Shown piece after piece: positions 11,605 through 22,600 of a stretch of 64,000 nucleotides of DNA; within the stretch, counting starts at the first letter, position 1, and each line of letters opens with the position of its first letter. The DNA lies in contig JBBDHG010000008.1 in the NCBI GenBank assembly GCA_037951165.1, forward strand, positions 7,594,001-7,658,000, read 5' to 3'. Source of the stretch: Lophius americanus. Lineage: Eukaryota; Chordata; Actinopteri; Lophiiformes; Lophiidae. Below the pieces are notes generated by a model, which made no database searches, had not been told where the DNA came from, and saw only the letters and a program-made list of their open reading frames with translations. The position numbers were made by a program, and so were the translations under genes.

Positions 11605-14381
11605 TTCCGAATTATACTGACCTATGTATCTTTAGTGCTCTTATTTTGAAGGATCACGGTGGAAGTAACAGTGCTTGTTGGTATGTGCAATGAACATACC
11701 CTCCTTCGTCCCCGCTCTGCTTGTCCTAACCCAATTGTATGACATTTCAAAGGGAAAATAAAGCTTTTCAGGCGTCGTTCAGTCCATTTTATGTTACATG
11801 TTGCTTTGTTCCAGGGCTTCAGGTCTTGTGGCTGGCTTTGAGCTCCCGCTAGCTTTAGCCGCTCTTCTACCATTAGCTTGTAATGTGCCATTTTCCTCAG
11901 GCGATTCAGATTAAAGTGTGTGATTATGTTCGTTGTGCCGCCTTCAGGGCTGGTCCGCCAGAGCTTCTTTTTGTCCTCAAGTTATAAACCATAATTACCG
12001 TATTGATGCATAAATTCAGCGGGCTTGTGTCTGGCTCTGAGCTCTCGCTAGTTTTAGCCGCTTTGCTAACGCGTGCTTCTTAACTTACTACGTTCCTTGG
12101 GGTGATTAAATGTGAAATGTGTGATAAAGTTTGTAGTGTCGAACGTTTTCGGGGTTGTTCCTCAACATCTTATTTTGTCCTTACTGGTGATATAAATTGT
12201 GAGTTTTGTGTTTTTCTGGTTTACTAGTGAGATGTTTGGAGCAGTGTTTGCACATGCTGGGTGTGCGTGTACAGCACATGCGTGCAGCCGGCACGTAACA
12301 GGCCTCCAGAGTCTCTGATCGGCAGATTGCCGATTTCATCAAACTTGGCCTCTCGGTGCCAAGTGATCGGTGCACTAACTTTGACTAAAGTAATATTATA
12401 GGCCATTTGGAGCGTATTTAAGTTAATCAAAATCATCTTTGTGCCTGTGCTGAACAATGAAAGCTGTGATATTTAAAATAAAATAGGGTGTCTTAAGCAA
12501 TGACTTCACCTCGTGGTGATTGATCTCTCAGTACGCAAAGCAGGGACACTGAAGTGGAGGACACATGAAAATGAGAACAGGAACGGTTCCAGAGTATGTG
12601 ATAGAAAACACAGAGATAGTTTTTGAAGTTTGTGGTAGATTTAGAGGCTGGAAAAAACTCATAAATTATTGGGGAATCTGCATGTAATCGTCTTAAGTAA
12701 AGCATGCTCATTGAATCGGATCACAATAATGTCTACCTATACTGGGGTGCCATGGCGGAGGTTTACGCTCTCTCACTGCTTTTTTCTAGATTAACAATGC
12801 ATTTTAGAACCAAGCCTTTGTCAAACTGATCTGATGGAACAGAGCATGATACCCCAACAGAAGCCTTCATCCTGTCAATACTGTTGTGGCAAAGAGAAGG
12901 TGTTGGCCAACCCCAGTAGATGGTATTATTTTGGGTCTCAATATTCATTAAGTTGAAAACTAGAAAAAACACAGACAAGCCTCAGCCAAGGGCCAAAGAC
13001 CTATCTCTGGACCTACTTTGTTTCTTCCTCCCTTGTTCTCTTCATGTGTTCAGCTCAGTGTTTTATTCTCTGCTCCACATTCATAGACCTTGAGCGTGTT
13101 TTATATTAAACCGACATTGTTGCATCAGTTCCTGTTCTTCTCCAGTAAAAAACATCAAAGGGACAAGGCCAAACAGTCCCCAAGGTTAAGGAAGAATTCA
13201 AGCAGATTTCTCAATTAATGTACCGACGACTCCAACAAACTCACTGATTATCTCTCAAATACTGTAGCCGGTCAACTCTTGTGGCTTCTACTTCATCGTA
13301 ATTGTGGATGTTACTTGAAAAATATAGATTCTGGCTTTTGTTAATGGCTTTCACATTCATTGGACATTATTGCTAGAAAGATAAAAATGGTTTCAGCTGA
13401 TTTATTTTGAATATCGTCTGCAATCTGACTATTTTTCCCTTGGTTTGTTAAGAATTGTATAAAATTAGTAAATAAAATGAGAATAAATTGTCATTATACC
13501 TGAGATTGAAAAAACATGGCCGATTTGAGTGCTGGTCGGCCTCCGAGGTGGACTTATTTCTTAATTTTGGCCCCCTCTCTGATTGAGTTGGACACTCCTG
13601 CTGTAGAGGGTTGCATGTCTGTGTAAACTTCAGTTTATTGTCTTGGAGCAGATGACGCATATTTATAACTTTTATTAGCCAATTATTGGCCACACATTAT
13701 GTCAACATTAGTTTTATCTAACATTATACCAAATGTAAGTTATCAAGTTAATACTTTCCAATCTATCTAATCTTCAAGCTCTAATTCGACCAACTATAGG
13801 TTCTCCTGAACACCTGAGTGTTTGTACATGCTGGCAGAGAGCACAGGTGATGAAGGAGGCCAGTTCCTGCTTCAGTTAACCCTCAGCTGGCTGACAGATT
13901 TCTACCTGCAGAACAGGAGCTTTCCAACTACTCTTCACACAGGGGCCGACAGAACTATTTTACACTGTAAGTACATGAGTCATGAGCCTTGGTTTCATGT
14001 CGCAGACATACACGTCCAGTGTGAGACGGAATGTAATATTTCCACGATCAGACGGTGGACAAACAGTTTCAGAAATTCGTTTGCTGAAGTCGCCTCAGAG
14101 TGAGACCTCTTTCTTTCTGTCTCATCTGTGCAGTGATCAGAGATCCTCAGGTGAGGCAAATATGACGTCAAAGTAAAGACATCTTGCAGCGGTCACCATA
14201 ACTCTGTCCCTCCTGTATTTACCTTTCAATCCGGTTACAGGAGCAGCAGGTATTTCGACGAGGAGCAGGTATTTTAAACAGTAGTTGACTGGTATTTCCC
14301 CCTCAGCTGGTGTTTCAACCAGTAACAAGTGGAATTTACCAGTTCAGTTCAGTTCTGGTCTGGTGTCACACTGGTTTGCAG
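11605..14381. other. Intergenic / upstream of stard10-like, no exon called
   Basis: A 5' exon of the stard10-like gene is expected somewhere upstream of 14382, because the first recognised exon can start after an acceptor at 14380-14381 with a split codon. I could not identify it with confidence. The two overlapping ORFs at 13822-14176 have no recognisable motif. A short repeat terminus at 12752-12790 is the only other element seen. Confidence 0.4.
12752..12790. repeat. Terminus of a dispersed teleost repeat
   Basis: The string GGCGGAGGTTTACGCTCTCT followed by CACTGCTTTTTTCTAG matches, from memory, the characteristic end of the fish repeat whose other end starts ACCTCCGCCAAGG. It faces the copy at 11388 but the distance is too great to call them one element. 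Confidence 0.5.
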
Positions 14382-14547
14382 CTCCAGCCAGAATCCCGAG
14401 ATGCAGGTCCACATCCCGGACGACTCAGACTTCAGTTCGTTCAGAGATCAGTGTCTGAGCTCTGACGGATGGACCAGCCGCTACAACAAAGGAGGAGTGA
14501 CGGTGTGGTGTCGCGGGGAGGGAAGCGCGAGCGTCCAGAAAGTCAAG
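14382..14547 (+). CDS. stard10: stard10-like coding exon 1 (first recognised)
   Basis: It encodes the START N-terminus (MQVHIPDDSDFSSF, then GGVTVWCRGEG). The acceptor TTTGCAG ends at 14381 and the donor GTGAGC starts at 14548 in phase 0. The ATG at 14401 has G at -3 and is the simplest start. The frame stays open back to an ATG at 14329, but that part has no START similarity and the acceptor would remove it. Confidence 0.85.
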
Positions 14548-17500
14548 GTGAGCAGCACTCGTGGACAAACTACACGGGACACGAAGCTCTTCCGTCCAAA
14601 CTAAGTTAGATTGATTGTCCATCGTTCCGTCCTCATGTCAAAGTACAGCAGTAGTTCTGATCAAGTGCTCACATAAGTAGAGGGTCGAAGACGGGACGTG
14701 GAAATGTTGCGTCGCGAGGCCAAACATTTGACACCAAAAGATAAATATGTATAAATATCGTATTAAATTACTTAACTCAGTAGGAATCAATATTCTGGGC
14801 CGTAGCGATATGTGTCGCTCAGTATAACACACTTATTTCATATTAAAATACAATCCATTTGTTTTGTCGAGTCAGAGGAAAACAAATGAAAGGATGAGTT
14901 GAAAGATATTTTCATAGATTTTTGCTTTTTTTTATGAACTGTTGGAGTTGTACGTGTTGTAAATGTTGAGTTGTACCCATCAAACATCAAATATGTGGTG
15001 TTTGAAATAATATAATATTATTTTCTCTGGGAACGTATGGTTCTTTTTTTTTTTTAAAGTACTTTGTGTTACAATGAATGAAATTTTACCAGGATACATT
15101 CATATCAATCACAATAAAAAGGAAATTGTGCCTCGATTCTCGAATGTAACTAATAAAAGGAGCATAGGAGACACTCCAAAGAACATAAAAAGGTTACTAG
15201 AGAACTTTAATTGATGTTTTACGTTTTTTACCACTTTGAAAACCCCGTACGTCATTGGCACAGATATAGATGGACACCTTATTGAGGAATATTTTGCATA
15301 ATTTGAGTATGTACTCTCTCCACAAACATCCTGGTGTCGCACTAGCCCGCATGATCAGCCATAACACTATAACCACTAATAGTGATGAGTATCTTGTTCC
15401 AATGACTCCTGGCATTGGGTGGGTGGTGTATATTACACGTCAAGTGAACATTTTGTATCTCAAAGGTCGAAGTGTTGGATGAAAGAAAAAGGTCCCGGGG
15501 GGACTTTGACAGAGGTCAAATTGTTTTGGCTTGACGACTGGTTCAGAGCACCTCCAGAACTGCAGGTATTTTTGGGGTATTCCTGGCTGCAGTGGTTAGT
15601 ACCTACCGAATGTGGTCAGGTGAACCGACGGCATGGTTATGGTAGCCCAAGGGTCATAGTTGCATGTGGGGAGAGAAGGTTCGTTACAACAGCGCCGTGC
15701 AATGTCACAAAGAGCGACGGTAGCATAAATTGCTGAACTAGTAAGTATTGGTTCTGATAGAAAGGTGTCAGAACACATTATAGAACTGTTATTAAAACAC
15801 TTTGTGTTACATGTTATGGCAGATATAGGGGTTATACAAAACAAGGGCTGGTAATCCTTAGGGCTGGTAGGTGAGGTTGTCAGTAGCTCCTTTCCAGATC
15901 AGCCGATCTCAGATCCGCCTTAGATATCGTGAAAGGGGAAAGACAAAACGCTGCTTAGCGTCAGCATGCTTAAAAATTCAGAGTGGAAAACGTAACACTG
16001 GAAATCCGAAGACGAAGACAGAATAAACTAATTCACTCCCAGGTGACTTCAAAGGTCCTTTTTTTTTTTTCTTTACTGGAGCAGTTCCATTTTGTCTTTG
16101 TGGATTGAGATAAACACAAACCAGTTCACTTCCATGTCAGTCCGTGTGTACCCTCTGATCTACAGCCACATATGAAATAACTGGAATTTGACTTTAAAGA
16201 TCAGATGTTTGCATTCACACAGCCTTTGAAAAAAATAGGATTTGTGTCACATTAAGGCAGAAATCCGAATCCAGTCAATTCTACATGTTTATGTGAAAGT
16301 AGCTTGAGAAAACAGATGTATTATCTGTGTACTGAGATGACGAGTGTAACCAGTGATGTTTGTCATGTGCAAGACCTGTCGGCATAATGTCACTAGTTAT
16401 TCTGCTGATTAAGTCATCACTAGCTAGTTTATAGCAGCAGGAATATTGTCTGTTTCAAGAACCAAAATCAATTATGCAACAAGTCTTTGTGGAGGAGTGA
16501 GCCATTTCTTCTCACGCATCAATAATTTAAACCAGCTGACAACATCTCAAACTGGAGAGGAGATATTGGCTAGTTTCACCAGGGGACATGCGGGACAACC
16601 TGAGCACAGCACAGATACATGTGTTCATCACGGTGGCAACCTTCATCCTGATCGCCTCACAGATGCTAGCTAGCTCCTGGCCAATAATGTTACCAAAAGT
16701 CATATTGTTAGTCTCTTTAGTTGGCCTGAATAAATGTTGTTACATTTTTAATTTGGGTTGAATGTCACTACTGGATTCATCTAATTCTTCTTTGTTCAAT
16801 GGCTCTGATTCTGATCCTTCTTCAACTTCCTTCCGATTCTTGTGATTCTTCTTCTCATTCTCTGTTGTCACTTGTCCCTTTAAGTAACATTTTGTTGGCA
16901 CCGTTTATCAATCCATGCGCACAGTTTACATGATGGCACGGATTATAAACTATCAACCACATAAAACATGGTGTCAGAAGGCGCTTCTACTCACCTGTAA
17001 ACATTCACACACTAGCATTCGCCAATACATCCACGGAATTGTACATTGGCTCTATCTAATAGTCTGGTTTTGTCATGACCTCCTACCGTGTAAAAGAAAT
17101 CTCTCTAAAGATTTAAATAATCACTCACTTCACAATAAAATAGCATTTATTGCTTTTATGTAAGGAATACATTCAATTGTATTGTGATGTGACTGAGGGA
17201 CAGGTGACAACATCCAATTTTATACCCACATTGACCTGAATGCGAGGAAGAACTGGATTGATTGTTGGAAAGGTCAGTTTGATATTTCTGACAGTAGCTG
17301 AAGCTTTAGCTTCAAATGTTTTCGTCCAGTAAATTCTCAACCATTAGTCTGATTTATTCCACATTTGGTGAATATGAAAGGACTCGCCGAGATTTTTATT
17401 ATATTATTATATTATGTAATATTATTCTCTAAAAGTTCATATTTTACTCTTTTATTTTCAAACAACACTGTTTTTGGACCTAACATCACATTAAATGTGA

Positions 17501-19632
17501 GGAGTTTAATCGGGTTTATTGCTTTACAACGCAGGGGAATGGGGACTTTTCGGGGATATAGCCTTGTTGTCGGGGAAGACTTAGGTCTAGTCCGGAAGAC
17601 TTTAGGGCCCTGACACTGTCCAGGGCACCTTAAGCTAAATAACAGACGTAGAGACTTTTTTCGAGATGTCTAACTGGTCATGATATGATGGGTGATATTT
17701 GAGAGAATGGAACCTTCAGTTTTTTCTCAGCCTTTGTACATCTTTGTTTTGTATATCATTTGTCTGGAATATTGTATTTTATGGCTGCCTGGATGGAAAA
17801 CACAAATTCTGATTATTTTTCTTCTAATTCTGTTTCCTCTTCTCAACCTTATTCTGGTGAAGCCTAGGACTCTTCTTTTTTCCCCTCTGATTCACATTCA
17901 GAAGGAATGTAATAACTATTCTGATTATAATGTTTCTTCTCATTCTGAATCTTCTTCTGATTCTTCTTTCTTTTCGGACTTCATCAGATGTCCAGAAGTA
18001 AGAGGGAACCTTTCCTCCAGCATTAGCTGGTAGTCAGCTTAAATCACACATCTGACATTAGAGGCAGAGAAACAACTGTTCTGAAGTACAAAACAATACA
18101 TTCACCAAATAATATCACTCATCAATGGTGAGTATTTTGTTTCAAAATAAAATTAGCTTATTATGGCTTATTGTTATGACTGTGTCCCAAAAAACTGGGT
18201 TACAGGGATCCTGGAATGGATGCCTGACATTTATACTGATCTCTAATCTTTTATTTTGATGTTGCATTAAATCAGCTAACATGCCAAATACGTCAAGTTA
18301 GTTCTCTAGAAAAGCTTGGCCAAACATGATGACTTTGAAGTCTGTGTCATTGTGTCATCTCAGTGTGTATTCAGCTCATAGGCTTACAAAATACTTTACA
18401 TATCATCACAGTAGCTGACTTTTCACATGATCAGCTGAGAAATTAGTATCGGCATCATCCCTGTGGTTCCGGGTACATTTAGCCTAGATTAGTCTTATTT
18501 TCAGCAGGTTATATACTTACCATGGCTGACATTTCCCAGTCGGATTAGACACTGGATATAAGTATAATTTCTGTGAGTTTAAACAGTAGGGCAGACAAAA
18601 TAAAGGACAAATATCTATCAAAGGCCAAATATTGACATGAAACAAACTCTTGACAAATACGCCATTGTGATATTTTTAAGCTAATCCTTCAATCAAACAC
18701 AAGAGGCTGTACAGTAGTACTTCAAATAGCACAGAGTTACTGTAATTACCTAACTACCTGACTAACATACTGATGGATTAACTATAACCTCTGGATTTAA
18801 GTACAGCACTAAGAAGCTACGTAGCTATGTGCTAAGTTACTGCACCATAACAGAGAATGTTCTGGCAATGCTATTTTTTTCTGTTAGCCCAGTGGTAATT
18901 CTTAAAGTTCGTCTACTGCAGCAGTTGTATGGGGTTGAAGCAGTTTGCATTCTTGGTTTTATTTCTAAAAGCCAATAAACTCAGCTAAACCAGTTCACTT
19001 CAGGATGGAATGATTAGTTATCAGCTGATTAGACTAGGCCAAGCTAAAAACATCAAAACATCTCCCTCTCTGGGTGACTCTCCTCTCACTACGATCTTCT
19101 GTCAAATATTCAAGATCATAAACTTCATGTATCAGAACATCAAATAAATATGTATGATGAAGATTCTGTGACTTGAACTGACGTCACATCATCATCAGCA
19201 TCATTATCCTCTGGCAGCGAAGAGGCAGACAGGAGCAGATGTAGGTGAGACATTACGCTGAGGACTGTATGAATGATTAACGCTGCAGCAGAGAACTGCT
19301 GATTGAGTTACACGGAGTTTGACAGAACAATATCTGATGACTGCAGCTCAGTCAGGCACAATGCCTCTGGACGATTACAGCAGTGGAAAGACGTGACGTC
19401 CTGCAGTAGAAGGCAGCTCATGTGACGTCCAAACTCAAATATGGTATGTCTGTTTCAATCACATTGGAGGAACGTGGTGGTAAATAGACCAATTTTATCT
19501 TCCTTGGTTAAAATTGAACTTTTTTTTTTTTTTTTTTTTTAGTTATTTACCCTAACTTGGCATAAGTCTTTACTTAGCTTGTTAACAGCCTTCAGCTAGA
19601 GAGTTAACCAATCGTAATGATGTATCAAATAT

Positions 19633-19673
<41 letters not shown>

Positions 19674-22600
19674 TGTTATATAACGTATATAAAGTTTCAG
19701 TCTGGTTTCCGCTCCGCCCACAGCACAGAAACATCTCTGCTTAGAGTCACAAATGACCTACGGATGGCAGCAGATGCTGGTTCACCTTCGATCTTGATTC
19801 TCCTTTTTTTGTCTGCTGCATTCGACACAGTTAACTGTAACGCACTTCTCATCAGGATCCCTGATAAAAGTCTTCAAAGACTTCAGTCTGTTCAAAACAG
19901 TTCTGCAAGGATCCTGATGAGAGTTCGTAAACAGGAACACATCAATCCTGTTCTTCATTCCCTTCATTGGCTTCCCATCTCCACCAGGATTGATTATAAG
20001 ATCTCTCTCCTCGCTCACCAGTGTATCCATGGTAACGCACCCCCCTACCTAAAAGAACTATTCACCCCACTGACCTCGACACGATCCCTCCGTTCTACCC
20101 ACTCATACCGCCTCCTCCTTCCCCGGACTTAGCTCAGCACCATGGGTGATCGGGCCTTCTGTTCTGCTGCCCCTCGTCTGTGGAATGCACTCCCTGACCA
20201 TCTCAGGGCTCCACAGATCACTGACACATTTAAAGAAGGTCTTAAAACTTTCCTTTTTGGCAGAACCTAAAACTTTTAATTAACATTGCTGCTTTTTTGG
20301 TCATGTTTTTATATAGTTATTATAAAGTATAAAGTCTTTTATCTGCTTTTACTTTGTAGCACTTTGAGATTTGATCCAAATGCAAAGTGCGTTATAAATT
20401 AAATGTATTATTATTATTATTGTTATTATATATATTATCTTTTTCACCCTAACCCTATCTCAACATGCTTCACATAAAGATAACATTTAAGGAACAAAGA
20501 TGGAATAGAAAACTATTATAAATGTAATAATAACGATGAAAGTAGATCAACTAGAAAACAAGCATAATAATGTGACTAATTAGGCAGCAAGAGGATCTCT
20601 GAAAGAGAAGAAAAGACAATAATCTTAGAGAAAGATGTAATTGTAGTTCAGCTTCGTATGAGCAATTAATATTGTAAACTGTCCAAACACTATTGAACTA
20701 TTGAATCAACAATCAAACGATGTGAAGAAATTCTCGAGCTTAAGCTGTAGGATGCAAATTTTTGTCTTTATAAGACCCTTTTACATGGAGAAGGCAGAAC
20801 TGTTGTGAACAAAAGGATTTGACATTTGACAAAAGTTATTCATTTATAGGATATGCCAAACTTTACCTCTAAGAAAGATGTCCTGCAAATCCGTCCATTG
20901 TTTTTTCTGTCATCTTGTTCACTGACAAACAGACAAACGGACAGGGGTGAAAACATAACCGCCTTAAATAACATTGGAATTAAATATTATTATAATATCG
21001 CCTTAAATAACATTGGATAAATCAAACAAAAGAGTGCCAAAAATGGAGCCCTGAGGGACACCACAGCTGAAACGATCAGTTAATCTCCAACAGGAACACA
21101 GACATTTTATGGCTGATGTTGATTTTGCATCAGCGTATCAGAGATCTTTTAACAAACAGATTGTGAAACAGAACGGAAGTGCGACTTTTCACCATGCCAC
21201 CATTGTTGGCTGCCAGTTAGCAAAACAACTGTGGCACAACTTTGCTCCAGCATGTTTAAATAGCGAGTCAGCTTTCTGTAAAAATAGAGACTTGATGTAT
21301 CACAGAGCAGAGTTGGCGTCTGATGTTAGATCTTACACATGCATAGCACGATGCTTCATAATAGAATGACAAAAACATGGATCTTCCCTCTCTGTTTGGA
21401 GGGTAAAGAGCTCCCGGATGTCATGTTGGTTTAGATGCACGAACAGGTATTGCACTATAAAGAGCTTAAAAAAACAAAAGAAAACAGGTCCAGTCGCTTC
21501 TGATTCAACATTTGAACATCCTTCTATACTATTTTTTTATTTATTTATTTTTTCAACGTTCCGGTATATTACATATGCTACTATTCATAGCATACAGAAA
21601 TTTAGGTCAGAACTGTATGAACTCGAGATTACACAGACTGAGATGGTACTGGATTTTGGGGTGCCGTTAGCACATGCTGATTTTAACCGCAACTTTTTTC
21701 TCACATTTAGCTCCAAACAAGGTTTGAAAAGCAGCGTTTAATTTTCAAAGTTACTTCTTTTAGATTGTGACATCACTGTCTCCGTTTTTGTCCCAGATGA
21801 GGATTGTGTGTAAGGACGTGACGGCAGATACACTCTATGACGTCCTCCATGACACCAGCTATCGCAAGAAGTGGGACACCAACATGATCGACACGTATGA
21901 CATCGGCAGGCTGACCGCCAATGTGGACATTGGATATTACTCCTGTCAGTTTCCTCCTTCCTGCTCTGTGAAATATTGTTATTGTAGATGTGACCACGCA
22001 TGACGCTAAGCTGTGGTAGCATATTTGTGTTCATATGCATACGTGTGTGTTTGATTCCTTATTTTAAGGCTTTTGACATTTTTGTTTATGCGTTTGAAGG
22101 GAGATGCCCAAGCCCCGTAAAAAATAGAGACTTTGTTACAATGAGATCCTGGCTTCCGCTCGGCAACGACTACCTGATCATAAACTACTCTGTCAAACAC
22201 CCGGTGAGTATTAACATTGAGATCTACACTTTTGAGCAACACAACTCATGTGAAAATGTATTCAATCCTAACACTATTCCCGCCAGGGACCGTTCTGTAC
22301 CCGATAAATGGAGGAGAAGCTGGTTTGATTCTATCTAAGAAGGGTGGGATGATGTTCACTTTTGTAACAGAAACTCGCGGAATATCAGCAAATTATAAGA
22401 CTAAATTCAAGCATAGAAAGAAGTGATGTATCTGAAGGATCATTAATAACAAACAGCAGAGGTCCACTAGTCTACCTGGCCAAAGAATAATGACCAGCTG
22501 CCATCACCTGTCTGTTATTATGTCATTGTTGAATCTATAGTGACTGAATACTGCCGTATTTCAACATGAATAGTCTGCATTTTACATGCAGGTATATTCT

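Noticed and set aside
13822..14176. Possible upstream exon of the stard10-like gene
   Set aside because: The ORFs show no START similarity and no donor with the needed phase stood out, so assigning it would be guesswork.
19764..20132. 122-codon ORF as a host gene
   Set aside because: It is the fused remnant of an L2-type LINE reverse transcriptase with a deleted core.
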